64,000 nt of DNA from Pectinophora gossypiella (GCF_024362695.1 NC_065406.1:3286001-3350000); one strand, 5' to 3'; positions 36,401 to 51,400 are shown, numbered from the stretch's first letter. Notes: generated by a model not told the origin, from the sequence alone. Translations and numbers: made by a program.

Positions 36401-39400
36401 TTATTCTAAAATCCTTTAACAAGTTTCTCTTTAATTATGACATTAAAAAATAATCATTTTGATATTTGACACCTATACAGGATGGCCCAGAAGTTAAGGT
36501 CCAAAATGAAAAAATAGGTAGAGGGACTCATTGGCTACCAGAAACATCCCCATGTATGTTCAGCGATTGTTTACGGTTTAGGAGATATGACCCATTTCGT
36601 ATCTTTTTCTAGATTTTCTACCTTACTTTAGAAATCATAATTTTGTCGCTATCTCTTTTTTAATAATTCTTTTATTTTACTTCATAACTATTCCTAAGGA
36701 TGTGTACCTACCGTTAGGCGAAAAAATAAAAACAGTCAAATCGAAGGTTTTTTCGTATTCAGCTACACCGGTCACTGTCCCGAGTACAAGTACCGCATCG
36801 GCGACACCTACGGGTCTACCACCCACAAGATCCTGCTGGACCCCAGCGTCCAGCACTCGGAAAGATTGGTCCTCTCCGATCGCACTGCTGATGACTTCCA
36901 GGCAAGTATTTCGAGCCTGCAATGTACTTACCAAACAAAGGACAGTCTCACAAAGTGATTTCGATAATGTCCCCATCGGGAATCGAACCCGGACCTCCAG
37001 ATCGTGAGCCCAACGCTCTAACCACTAGACCACGGAGGCTGTTACTTACCTACAAGCGTAAATTATCATTTACTCAGAACCGGGATAACGTTATCACAAG
37101 ATTTCTGTATTTCCAGTTTTGTTATCAGATATGAGATAATAGTGAAGCAATCAGTCAACAGCTTTTAATCCAGGATATTATCTGTCCAATAGATCAGTGC
37201 CAACCAGTACCAACATGATGATTGAAAAATACTCGCACTAAGTAATAAGATACTTCCCTGTAACCTGATCCCTTTTCAATTGCTTCTCTATGCGTAGGGT
37301 CTTCGCATCATTGTAAATGACACCAATTTATAAATGCCAGTTTATACTCAGTCAAATTCAAATATTACTTTCATCATCGTCATCTCCCTAGCGATATGTC
37401 GTTTTTCACAGGGTCCGTTTAAATAATAAATAAAAACATACTTAAAGAACCCGATAGGCCCGATCTCAATCCCGATCTTTTCATCCATAGGGAAGGCCCG
37501 TGCCCCAGCAGTGGGGACGTTAATGGGCTGATGATGATGATACTTAAAGAAGTATTTTTTGTCTGTATTATTAGATGAGAATTTAATTCAAATAAGTATA
37601 GGTACTTACTTTATTGCACCAAAATAAAAAATGAAAAACGACTTGACTAGGTAACTATCGTTTAAAGTGAATTCTTTCTGGCGACTTAATAATATCAGCG
37701 TCGTGGTTCACGCCGCGACTTGTGCTGAGTGAGGCCCTTTTATCTCAGGACGTCCACCACCACCTTATGATCATTTCGACTAACATCCATATTGCTTTTT
37801 TGTAATTGTTTTAGTGGAGATATGATGTTGTTGTCTTTTTTTTTGTGTGTGGCGTCCTTTCATAATAAACTATTTCTATTCTATTCCACAAATATATTAA
37901 CTACTTGGCCGGAAAGTGATTACCTAACTTCAAAAAAAAAAACTAAGTACTTACTACTTACATTACATACTCCCGGGCAACTACGGGCAGATGTAAATTG
38001 ACTATAATTCGCTTACATGAACATTTTTTTTTTATGTTTCGGATTCTGGAAAAGATCCTGTTGAAAATGATTTACAATATGATACATAATTATTTATGTA
38101 GAGTTAGTTATTCAACAACAAATCTAGAGTCAATTTTAGCTCCCACTGTATTTTATCACATTTTTAGCCAGGACAAACATGGCCGTAAAAAAAGAACCCC
38201 GGGACAGAATCTGATAGAACTTTGCCAGAATCATAGGAAAAGAATAAGCTTACATTACATATATAAGTCTCATCAGTGGAGGTTCTTGGACCAAGTTTCA
38301 TACAAAAGTGCCCATTGTCATTTAAAATATTATCTGGTATTTTATTGTAAAAAAGTATACATAACCCCAAAAAAGATGAATTTAATATTTTATACGTGAC
38401 CTTACAGAGTTTCTATTTGCAGTTGACTGTTCATATCTTCTTCCAGATCTACCGTCCAGCACAGACAGATATCGACACTGTCAACGCAAGATTCCGCAAT
38501 GGGGATCCAGTATACAAGCATCCTATGATACCGGGATATGAGGGTAAGTTTTTTTTTTACCTTTGTTGGGTTTGCTCTTGGCCTCAGACTTGCCCGAAGG
38601 CATTGACTAGGCCTAAGATGGAGCTCGCCCAGAAGGTGCCTGTTCACTCTGGCCTTGAAAGCACCCGGGTTATATGCATTCGGAAATACAGATGACAGCA
38701 GAGAATTACACTCCCTAAGCCCCTAAGTTGACCTAATTGCACACTCCAGACTCTCCATACAAAAATATCGATCTCGCGAGCGAAATACAGTCCGTAGACT
38801 TTACCTACCACATCGAAGCAATTTATCTAAGAAAGCAATATTACTATTTAACATTTGTTTGCATTGCGCACTTACTTTTATATGCGCAAATGTCAAATTG
38901 CTGCCCAACTGGGCACCCTCAGGCTGTTGTCTTAAACGTAGTACCGGGTGAGAGCCTTCAGCGCTCCCCATTTGTCCGGCCAAGTAGTTAATGCCATCTG
39001 CAGCAAAACTACAATAAGTCACGTCAAAAAAAAGTCAGATTGCTATATTGTTTTTGAGGTGAATTGCTTTGATGTGGCCTTTTTAACCCACCAGTACCTA
39101 TCGCTTCACAATCCGACACGTCCTCTTCGATAGAAAGTTACATCCATTGCCTCACACACGGGGGTTTGCAAAGCGATACGCTATTCACGCTTGACGCTTT
39201 CCTAGCCATCGTTTGTATAGATAAATGCATACGGTCAACAAAACGCAGCCTCATTTCTAGACAAAACCATTAGGCGCTGCGCAGACGCTGGTCAATATTT
39301 GTGGCGACGATCTATAGTCCCTTATCCCTTAACGGCCTCCGTGCCCAGTGGTTGAGAAAATCACTTTGTGATCCCTAGTTTGGTTAGGACATTATAGGCT

Positions 39401-42400
39401 GATAACCTGATTGTCCAAAAAGTAAAATAATCCGTGCTTCGGAAGGCACGTTAAGCCGTTGGTCCTGGTTACTATTTACGTAAGTAAGTAGTCGTTACAT
39501 GAGCCATGTCAGGGGTCTTTGACGAGACAACAGGCCTGAATGTGCCCAGTTGGGCGCGAACCTCCGCTCAGAGCGTTGTCTGAGAGGAAAAATATTTGAA
39601 AGAATTAATCAACTAGTGGGTCGATAGCGATAAGCGCTGATTGAGGGAAATCGTCGACCACGCCGGCGAGGTCGGTATCGGGGTCTAGAAGTGTTTCGCG
39701 AGCTGATTGGCTGCCTCTATGGCTAGAGTAATGATCGTATATTACGTTCTTCGGCCGCCGATACTTTTCAGTACCGTCCCTAAGCGCCCTCGACACACGC
39801 ACAAAAGCCTAAACAACGCAACCCGGGTTGATGATTCAGTACCGTGACTCACGGACCGGTATCGGTATGCGGTTTCCTGAGATCTGGCCATCAGCGGAGG
39901 TGTTGACTAATGTCATAGAATAAGGAATAATACTACGTATAGAACGGCAACTCTTTGCTACCCACCAGCGGCTGAGCTAGGTTTCACCTCACCCCCCTCG
40001 GTCTTTAGTCTTCATTCGACCCGATTCCGACAACCCGATTACTCTAGCCATAGAAGCAGCCAATCAGCTCGCGACACCAAACACTTCAGGACCCCGATAC
40101 CGACCCCGCCGGCGTGGTCGACGACTTCCCTCAATCAACGCTTATTGCTATCGATCCACTAGGTTCGATTAATTCTTTCAAATATTTTTCCTCTCAGACG
40201 ACGCCCTGAGCCGAGGTTCGCGCCCAACTGGGCACCCTCAGGCCTGTTGTCTTAAACGTTGAGAGCCTTCAGCGCTCCCCATTTGTCCGGCCAAGTAGTT
40301 AATGCCGCCTGCGGCAAATCTACAATAAGTCACGTCAAAAAAAACGTCTTCATTCGTATGGCGTCAGTTGTCACACACACTGATGCGTATTGTGTTAATG
40401 TGTAGTATCCGTGTAAAACGAGGTTTTGTATGAAGTGTCCGGGGTGTGCTAATGTATCATTCGTGTCTCAACCCAGCTCTACATTTAGTCGCAGTCTAGA
40501 TCCGCCAACAGTTTTGTCGCGTTTCATCATGTTGGGGAAATAATTATGCTTTGTTCAAAAGGAGCGAGGTTTAGGAGCGTTTGTGCTTTGTCCATTTACA
40601 TCATGTCATCTGATATCAATCTTGCAAGCATTTAGCTTTCAAACACCTGTCTGTAGGTGTATGTCTAACATAAAACATTTTTTTGAAACATTTTGCATCG
40701 TTACCATTTTCGAATTCATGTTTGGATCATAAATGATTATCACGTGCTCAGCGGTGAAGAGAAGTGAGGAAACCCACATTCCCAAGAAATGAATTTCGGA
40801 GGTAGGTGACGTAACATAAATTGGGCTGGTTTTCCCTTCGCGGGTTGGAAGGTCAGACAGGCAGTCGCTTCTGTAAAAAACTGGACCTGTCAAATCTTCA
40901 GGTTAGGTAAGTGGACCATGTGACAAACGGGATAACGCTAGGGAGATGATGATTTTGCATTGTTACCTATCTAGGCGTGCCAACATTTTTGTGACTAGCT
41001 GTTTGTTACCCGCGACTTCGTTCACGTGGAACTCTCCTATTAAAACTATAGAAGCTTCATACAGACTTTGCCATACTTTTTTATCCCTTTAGGGGTTGAA
41101 TTTCCGCAAAATTCTGTCTTAGTGAGCACCTACGTCCTAAATTGAACCCTCGTGCAAAATTTGAGACTTGTAGTTTCTGAGATTTAGTGATGAGCGAAAG
41201 ATTCGTATAGCGCTTTTATACGTATATAGATTAGTGATGAGAAGGGATTCTTAAGTTGACACACAGAGCAGGTGAAGGATAATAGGATTACGAAAGCAAT
41301 GTACCTATAAATCGATGGTTAGTGGTAGGGCTGGCAGAGGAAGACCTGGAAGGACGTACATTGACCAAATTGGAGATGTTCTTAGAAAAGGGTCAGTACG
41401 ATCTACTCTGAACCGGCGTGCGTGTGCAGAACGATTGATGAATGTGGAGGAAGCAAGAGAAGTGTCAGGATCGAAGCAAATGGAATTCCATAATCTGCTT
41501 ACCCCGGTGGGGGGAAATGGCGTTAGTTTATATATGTATAGATTAGTAAGTATTTGCAGAGGTGAACAAGATAGGGACTTCCTAGCTAAGCAAATAACAG
41601 GCGTAGCAAGTACATACCTGACCTAACACATGTTAGATTATACCTATATATGGCTCAGCGACGGATTCAGATTGATAATACATTATTTTTACTATCAAGC
41701 AGAATGTAGACCAAAAGCTAAGCGAAGCTGGTTTAGCTTAGCGCGCCCATCTGATTCAGTTTCCCATAGCGTTAGCTCTGAGTCTGCAATCAGCTTTCCC
41801 TCATTCAGCGCTTACTCCGTGGCCCAGTGGTTGAGCGTTGGGCTCATGATCCGGAGGCCCCGGGTTCGAATCCCGGTGGGGACATATCACAAAAACCACT
41901 TTGTGATCCCTAGTTTGGTTAGGACATTACAGGCTGATCACCTGATTGTCCGAAAGTAAGATGATCCGTGCTTCGGAAGGCAGTTAAGCCGTTGGTCCCG
42001 GTTACTACTTACTGATGTAAGTAAGTAGTCGTTACATGAGTCATGTCAGGGGCCTTTGGCGGCTCGATAATAACCCTGACACCAGTGTTGATGAGGTTGG
42101 TATTCCACCTCACAATCCACACGATAAGAAGAAGAGCGCTTACTGCTACCGAGCCATTAGATTCGATTAATTCTTTCAAATAAATATGATCCCCTCAGAC
42201 GATGCCCTGAGCCGAGGATCCAGCCCAACTGGGCACCCTCAGGCATGTTGTCTTAAATTTTGTACCGTGTAAAGTCCGCAGCGCTCCCCATTTGTACGGC
42301 CAAGAAGTTAATGTCAGTTGGGCGCGAACCTGGGCTCAGGGCGTCGTCTGAGAGGATCATATTTGAAAGAATTAATCGACCCTAGTGGGTCGATAGCGGT

Positions 42401-45400
42401 AAGCGCCGAATGAGGGAAATCGGGGTCCTAAAGTGTTTGTTGGCGCGAACGGATTGGCCGCCTCTATTGCTAGTGTAATCGGGTCGTCAGGATCGAATAT
42501 CTCTCTTCTCTACTCATTATACCGCCTTATTTAGTATTACTGGGTCACTGTGGTCCTGTGGTTCACTGGCTTGCTTCTCAAACGGGGTGCGCCGGTTCGA
42601 ATCTCGGTACCAGTGAGGTATAAAAATTCTTAAGTACAGTTTCACTAACACAGTTTGCTCGAACATTATGGCGATACGGGTTAGCATTTATCACGTTGGA
42701 CTAAAAGAAAGCTCGGTGAGGCGTGGGTGCTTAGTTCATCTTGCGATGGATGTACCTCTGACTACCCCATTGGGATATAGTCGTGAACTTGACTTATGCT
42801 TTATGTTTATACCGTCTAATACGGCTCTGTATTTGTTTCTTGAGAATAAAACGGTACTCGCCCTTTATCCGCCGCTCTAGTTATGTCGCTATCAGATTGC
42901 GACTAGCTCTGCGCCTGCGCCGCGCCGCTTGCGCAAATGTGCAACTAACGGAACTACTTATCTCATTTACAATTATTTTTATATTCTCATGTGTTGCAAG
43001 GATGTTTAGTAATGAAGAGTTTTGTAGTGGAATACTTAGATATAAAGAATTTGAAAGAGTTTAGAGGATATTTCCAGTACTTAGCTAACTCTCACGTCGT
43101 AACGCGTAGGCGCGTTTTAAAATCCCAACCCTATTGTTTCTGGAAATCCGGGCCCTACGTACTTATGATAATGATGAATTTACAACTAAGATCTACCTAA
43201 CAAATGTGTCGCGTCAGTTAAAATTCTTTAATTTTAAGTGGGTAGGTCATCATCATCAATTTAAGAACCACGCTCTTGTCGGTGTAGCGTTGAAGTGGGT
43301 ATGTAAAGTACCTAATTGAAGAGTAAGAATTCCGTAACCTCCTCTTCTTACTCAAGCCTCACTTTTGTTTCTTACCTACCTTCCTCCTATCTACGGACAA
43401 CTAGACTTCAGCAGGCATTTCATCCTTATGTTGTGGATATACCACCAATCCGCGCTAAACGTTTTGCCTCTTCCTTATTGATGCGAACGGCAAAGGTCTG
43501 AAACTGTCTGCCGTCGTCTGTTTTCCAATTCTTTATAATCTGGGAGTCTTCAAGGCTAGAGTGAATAGGCATTTGCTAGGTAAGCGTGATCAAGGCTAGA
43601 GTGAATAGGCATTTGCTAGGTAAGCGTGATCCACTCTCGACCACATTGTCACTTACCATCAGGTGAGATTGCTCTCAAACGCGAGCCTATTTTTACCGAC
43701 TTCAAAAAAAGAGGAGGTTCTCAATTCGACCGTATATATTTTTTTGTAATTTAAAAAAAAACCAGCATCTTCAATATTACTACTCGCTATGAGCCTTCTG
43801 AACGATATAGAAGTAGGATTTTTTTTGATGTGTCTTATTGTAGATTTGCCGCAGATGGCATTAACTACTTGGCTGGACAAAGCGATATTGTAGAGTACCT
43901 AGCGTACAGCCTACACATATGACAGAGATTCTTTTAACCCACACAATTTCATAGGCTTCGTGCCTCGTCTAAATGCACTCTTCGGACAACGGTACACTGT
44001 GGCCGCCACCGAAGCCCTATCAGAGTTCCAGCGTCTGCAGCTAAACCAACGCACCGCAACACAACAGCTGGAGAGGGTCGTTGACCTTCAAGCCGGGAAA
44101 GGACAACCCTGGGACCTGTTCGATAGATTCGTAAGTCAAAATCCTGCTTTGGAACGCGTCTTTTACCTCGTGGGCGAAGGACTTTTGCAATTAATTGGAT
44201 GATAACGCTATCGTGAATCAATGCAATCCTGCGAAATTGAAAATCATTATTGTAATCAATGAATGCTAGAGGGCGAAGGACTTTCGCAATTGGTTGGATG
44301 GTAAGCCTTTGAAAGAAGATGGCAAAGACGTGAAAGTCAAGGATGGAAGAGGAGATGGATGAAGAAATGAGAACGAAAGCTGGACATGGAATGATTTCGT
44401 GACAGAATTAAGAAAGTTCAAGAAAAAGTTAAATTAAAACTTTTTTAATTGAGAATAATATTTTTATAGAGAGGAATTTTTGAAAAACGAATGACTTGAC
44501 TGTAATATAGACTCTATCTAAAAAAATAATTTCTGTAATATAATTGCTAAAACTCGAGAACGGCTGAACACAATGGCTTGAATGAACATAATGGATTTGG
44601 CTAATTTTAGTCCTCAGAGGTCCAGGGAAGGTTTAGACGGTGAAAAAATATGATGATACGAAGTACGTAGAAATCCCGACTCGAATAAATCTCTTGTACC
44701 CACCCTAAATTATTTTTTAACAGTCGGCTACGGCAGAGTTCAAGTTGCCACTAATAGCTGTGAGGCCAGAATGTGCTGGTATACTGAGGGACCTACCTAT
44801 GGACGAAGCCAAGCTATCCCCAGCATCGCATTCCATCAGCCCTTACTTCATGGATAACAATGATGCTGACAAATACATCAAGAAAGGTGAGCTAAAACCA
44901 GCCAGTAAAAGATATTTAACCTATTTGGACAATTTGAGTAAAGGGTGATTTTATAACATAAACTTTTTGGTTTTTAACATTGGCTGATTACCACTGAAAA
45001 AACTTTGGGATGCCTTTAAAGTTTTTCGTGAAATTATGAAAAAAAAGTTGCTATGGTGACTGTCACAACAAAAATGTAAAAATGACGTTTTATTAATTTT
45101 AGCTCTAGTTTTACGTGTAGTATTTACATTTTATTTATTTAAATTGAAGCCATGTCGTCGTATGCGAGGTTACATCAATCTTTTATAAGGAACCAGATTT
45201 GGGGTTTCAACCCGACAGAGTCAGTTCGTAAGTGTTCGTTACACACCTCTATTGACAAATGATTTCATCATCATCACCAGCACATTAACGTCCCCACTGC
45301 TGGGGCATGGGCCTTCCCTATGGATGGATAGGGAGATCGGGCCTTAAACCACCACGCGGGTCTAGTGCGGATTGGTGGTTATTAACGACTGCTAATGCAG

Positions 45401-48400
45401 CCGGGACCAACGGCTTGAGGAGCTCGAGATAAAAACTTTTTTTTGTGGTCACCCATCCTATGACCGGCCTTTGCGAACAATCGCAGACCGAGCGCGTTAA
45501 CCGCTGCGCCACCGAGCTCCTCAAACGATTTAGTTAGGTACTCAGACAAATTATTTAGTAGGTACTTTTTCATAAAGATCCATAAATATTAATAGATTTT
45601 TCGGGGTGTTATCTAGATGGCCGGGACTTATACACGGCTGTGAGTACAATGACCGATCTTATCAACCCCAGTGTCAGGGTTACTATTGAGCCACCGAAGC
45701 TTCTATCATGGCTCATGTAACGACTACATACATAAATAAATAGTACTGTGTTTTATTGGGTTGATGAGGTTGGTACTCCACCTCACAACCCGCACGATAC
45801 AAGAGAAAAGTATTAAATAAATGGGGGCCGACTGCTTAACGTGCCCTCCGAAGGACGATGATCTGCTTGCAATGTGACCAAACTAAGGATCACAAAGTGA
45901 TTTTTGTGATGTATCCCCACTGGAAAGACCTCCGCTGAATCGTAGCTGAGTCTAAGCTCAGCCATTGGACCACGGACCGTTACGTTGATTGTTGCGTTGT
46001 AGGTATCGTCACTCACTTGTAGGTAGTAGATATAGGTCTACGGTATAGGTAGATATTGAGTAGGTACCTTACCTCTCAGGGTAGTAAACTGAGTCTTAGT
46101 GATTGAGCCGCAGTTGTCCGAAAGTAAGATCCGTGCTTCGGAGGCCAACGTCCGGCCAAGTAGTTAATGCCATCTGCGGCAAATCTACAATAAGTCACGA
46201 CAAAAAAAATGGAGGCCACCTTGAGCAGTCGGTCCTATCTATGTGGTTCTCGGGTGCCTATTGTGCCTTATTTCGTTTTTGTATAGGTAGGTACCTATTT
46301 CGCATGTGATTTGTGCTGTGTTTTTTAAAGATTAAAGCTAAGATAAGAAGTATAACATTGTGAAATAATTGCCCTTGCAGGATTTACGGGACACGTACCG
46401 TACGCTTTCCATCGCTTCGGCGAATCGTCGAAGAAACTCACAAACTCTGCGCTATGCGACTTCTCGTCTAACTACAGGCGGAGGCAGAGTACCGAATGGG
46501 CGCCAGTTAATGTGGTCAAGTGAGTAGTAGTGGATAATAATCATTTATTTACTAACTAAAATCCATTCAACTTCGTTAAAAAGTACTTAGTTTTGTTATG
46601 GCAACATTTATTATTCTGCGTTATTGGCAACACTTAACTGTCACTGTCATTTATCTGTCAGCTGTTTCCAAAGCGACGACACGCGTAAATTAGATATTTA
46701 TTTTGAACAAATTTGATATAAAACCTTAAGAAGATGACGAAGAAGAAACCCTTGCCGCACCTCTCTAAAGAAGAGAAGATGGTGATTGTGATTTCGGAGA
46801 TAATTCAAGAGTTATTAGTTGCTCATCGTCAAGGGAAAGATGTTAACCTCAACAAGATGAAAACGCGTATTTCATCGAAGTATGGATTGGGGACCTCGCC
46901 CAGACTTGTGGATATCATAGCAGCTGTGCCGGCGGATGCTAAGAAAATTCTCTTGCCTAAATTGAAAGCGAAACCTATACGTACAGCATCAGGCATTGCG
47001 GTTGTGGCTGTTATGTGCAAACCTCACAGATGTCCACATATAAACTTTACGGGTAACATCTGCGTGTATTGCCCTGGAGGCCCTGACTCGGACTTCGAGT
47101 ACTCTACCCAGTCGTACACAGGATACGAGCCTACCTCTATGAGGGCTATTCGGGCTAGGTACAATCCGTACCTGCAAACCCGTCATAGAGTGGAGCAACT
47201 AAAACAACTCGGTCACAGTGTTGACAAAGTGGAGTTTATTGTTATGGGAGGCACCTTTATGAGTCTGCCTGAGGATTATAGAGACTATTTTATCAGGTGA
47301 GTTGTAATAAAATTTATTTACAATATACAATACATACATAAACTCATGCCTATTTCCCACTGTGGTAAGTATTTGGAACTATGGAACTATTTGGACTATG
47401 GAATTCCATTTGGTTCGATTTTTCTCTTGCTTCCTCCACATTGATCAATCATTAAATTTTATTTTATTTATTCATTCAAATTGATATTTTAGCTGATAAG
47501 TTTGTGAGGTCATAGGATTTTACAGATTTTTCAAATTATACTGGGTAGTATTGTTAATAGGTAATTTTATTAAAATAAGAAATATTGAAAAAAAATAATT
47601 AATATTATAATGGGATAACTTGTCTTCCCATATTTTATTTAAATATATCTTATTGCTCTATAAAATATGATGCAATAGTTAATTAGTTTAGTTAGTAAGA
47701 AACAGTTTTGGTGTTAAATACAAAAAAGATGAAAACATTGAAGATTTGTTTATAGTAGAAACAATTCCATAAGAACACCTAAAACAATTTCCACTTTGTT
47801 TATTTATTTATGAAAAGGTACACCCACATCTTATATGTACAGCTTTAATTTAAATAAAATAAAAGTTACATCAGGAATTAGACTGTTACATAAGCCAATT
47901 ATAGGTGCACTTTATGTTGAAATATTCTTGTTTTTTCCAGAAATCTCCATGATGCCTTATCCGGCCATACTTCGAGTTGTGTGGCAGAAGCAGTCAAGTA
48001 CTCGGAGAAGGCTAAAACTAAATGTATTGGCATTACAATAGAGACCAGACCAGACTATTGTCTGCAGAGGCATATGAGTGATATGCTTAACTATGGATGC
48101 ACAAGGTCAGTAAAATCACTGAAGGTGGTTTAACAGAAAAGATAACTTCAAAAATATACATATATAAGACATATACTTATATCCATACTATACTATTATT
48201 ATAAACGGAAAAGTGTATGTGTCTGTCTGTTTGTTAATCCGTCTTTCACGGCAAAATGGAGTGACGAATTGATGTGATTTTTTAAGTGGAGATAGTGAAA
48301 GGCATGAGGAGTGACATAGGCTATGTTTTGTCTCTTTCTAAACCCCCACTTCCCTAAAATAGGGGGTGAAAGTTTGTATGGAGCATTCTGCAATTTTCAA

Positions 48401-51400
48401 GGTAGAAGCTAAAGCAAAAAGCAAACTATTATTGACTAACAAAAAAATCATGCATACGTTTTTTCCTAATCTGCTCCCAACCCTTTCAAAGAGGGTGTAA
48501 AATTTAATATGGGACTTTTCACAGTTTTCAAGGTAGGAAAATTGGTACATTAGGAAAGTGGAACTGTGTTGCCCCGAAATTTACGTGAGCGAAAATGCGG
48601 GCAAAAACTAGTACAATAAATTCTAATTTTGAAAAAGTACGAATCTGTGTGTAACTGGTGAAGGCGATTCATGATCTCTTTTGATTTCAGATTGGAAATT
48701 GGTGTACAATCTGTGTATGAAGACATTGCTCGTGACACAAACAGGGGGCACACTGTAAAAGCAGTTTGCGAGAACTTCAATTTGGCTAAGGATGCTGGTT
48801 ATAAGGTATTTTTATATTTTTTACATTTCCATAAAAATTAAATATAACTTGTGGTTCCAATTCTGGCAAAAAGTTTGTCAGTGATACTAGCTTCTGTTAG
48901 GCCAATGATAAGTGGTGAGCCTTATCACTGTCTATAATGGTTGACCTTCTGCTACGAAAACTGCACTTAAGATTTTTTTTTTCTAATTTAATTTTCTAAT
49001 CTAATTTTTTTCAAGGCTTGAGCCACTCTTGGTGGTTATGCCAGCCTCATAGTTTAGAGCGTTTAATGATGATCAAATCAACAATTTACAAAAGAATACC
49101 ATTACAGCACTACACCATGCTGTTCAGGGATTGTTACTCCTAAGAGACACTGTACAATTTATATACCAGCCTTGCCGCTACGGACACTGGATCTGCCAAG
49201 AGGCACACAATCTCTCCTCTATGAAGATTTTGGTGGAATAATTTCCTTCTAATCTGTTTGTTCCGGTCACACTCCACCAAGAAATGCATAAGATCCTCGA
49301 CAGTCCCACAGCGTGTACAATTGGGCGAGTCCCTCTTCCTCATTAAAAAGTAAAATTTATTAAGTGGCATGTGACCAGAACGAACTCTAAATGCCGAAAT
49401 TAAAGTGCCCCTCGACAGACCAGCACCATCAAACCAAGGTTTGATATTTGGCAGGTTTTATATAGATCTATACCATATGCCTTTGTCTGCTGAGCGCTCT
49501 ATAAAGTAATCTTGCCATCTTTGGTAACAAATAGTTCTGATATCTCGAAACAGTTCAGAGGCGTATGGTTTACATAGCACATCCCGACCACTACAAACTC
49601 CATCATTGGCAAGTCGATCTGCCATTTCGTTGCCTCTCAACCCTATATGAGATGGTACCCATTGTAATGCAATGGATGATCCAACTTTCTGGACGTCATG
49701 GACAATCCTAAGGATGTCATATGCTACCTGTGCACCTCGGCAGCCCGAGGCGCTGAGCAATATGTTGTAGGGCACTTTAATTGCATATTATTGTAGTTGC
49801 GTTTGGCTGAAGATAAACCCCGGATTTCTAGGTTTATGCATGATTTTATGTCAATATACGACACCCATACATCCATAAGATACATCTCCAGCCGCTCGCT
49901 CTTACACAATTCCTTGTCCTTAAGTTTTTCATTAACCTTTATGAGTAAAGGCATATTTTTTTCATTCCAATGCCGTCTAACATCTGATAGCTTTTCAACT
50001 TGATCAATAATGTTACCATTGGAGTAAGAAGCATTTCTCAACCAATAGCGACATCCAAGCCAAAACCGTCGGACAAACAGGGGTGGAATAGATAGCTCGC
50101 TCTCCATTACATGGATGGGTATGCTACGGATAAAACTGCCACAAACTCTCAATGCTCTGTTTTGGACTAAAGTTAGATTATTCAGATGTGTTTCTGCCGA
50201 GTTTCCATACAAAAAGCTTCCATAGTCAAGGCGACTTCTTACCAGTGAAATATACAGTCGACGTAAGTGCTTGGGATGGACACCAACAGCTCCCAGCTAA
50301 AACTTTCAGAACATTGAGATGTTTGTAACATTTTTCACAGGTCTCTTTTATGTGAGCGCTCCATCTAAGCGAAGAATCCAGCCATAGTCCCAAATATTTT
50401 ACCTTTTCGAGTGCTCTAATCGAAACGCCATTAATAAATGCACTTAAGATAATTTATAAACTCATTGGTGCAAGTCCAGTACCAGGGTTGAAACTTGAGA
50501 ATTTGCCAACATAAAAACAAATTTTTCCTTCCAGATAGTAGCACACATGATGCCAGACCTCCCAAATGTGGACTTTGAAAGAGACGTCGAACAGTTCATA
50601 GAATTTTTCGAAAATCCAGCTTTTAGGGCTGACGGTCTGAAGATATATCCAACTTTGGTGATCAGAGGCACTGGCTTATATGAGTTGTGGAAGACTGGAA
50701 GGTACAAGAGTTACCCGCCTTCGACCTTGGTGGACTTGGTTGCTAAGATCTTGGCTCTTGTCCCACCCTGGACTAGGGTTTACAGGTAATTCGTTTCCTC
50801 ATATCTTTGTCAACTTGTTCGACTAGAAAATTTGATTTTTTAGTAACAACCTTATAACTAAAGAGTTATGATAGACTACCTTACCTTTTTCTTCTAATCC
50901 CTTTATGCTGTTGGAATTTAGACATCGAATAACAGATAAACACTCCTCGCGATCTTTTGCAGTCTCTGTAGCATGCTCCCATGACATGCCGAGAATTACC
51001 CACCTGTCAGTCTGTTTGCCTATCTGTAGAAAATGTACATAAACAGCCTGTATACGTCCCACTGCTGATCACAGGCCTCCTCTCAATCAACCAGAGGAGC
51101 TATGGAGCTTACTCCACCACGCTGCTCTACTGCGGGTTGGAGGAGGTGTTTTTACGGCTAATAGCCGGGACCAACGGCGTAACGCGCCCTCCGAAGCACG
51201 GAATCGTCTTACTTTTTCAGACAATCAGGCGATTCAGGCATGAAAAGACTTTACCAAAGAACACAAAGACAAAACAAAGAAACAACAAACAAACACTGAC
51301 TGACTGACTGACTTTACAAAGTGATTTTGATAATGTCCCCATCAGAAATCGAACTCGGACCTCCATATCCGAAGCCTAACGCTCTAACCACTAGATCACG

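Noticed and set aside
37998..38399. 133-codon plus frame just upstream of CIMIP2 exon 3
   Set aside because: Out of the CIMIP2 phase and without family motifs; exon 3 is fixed at 38447 by phase and sequence.
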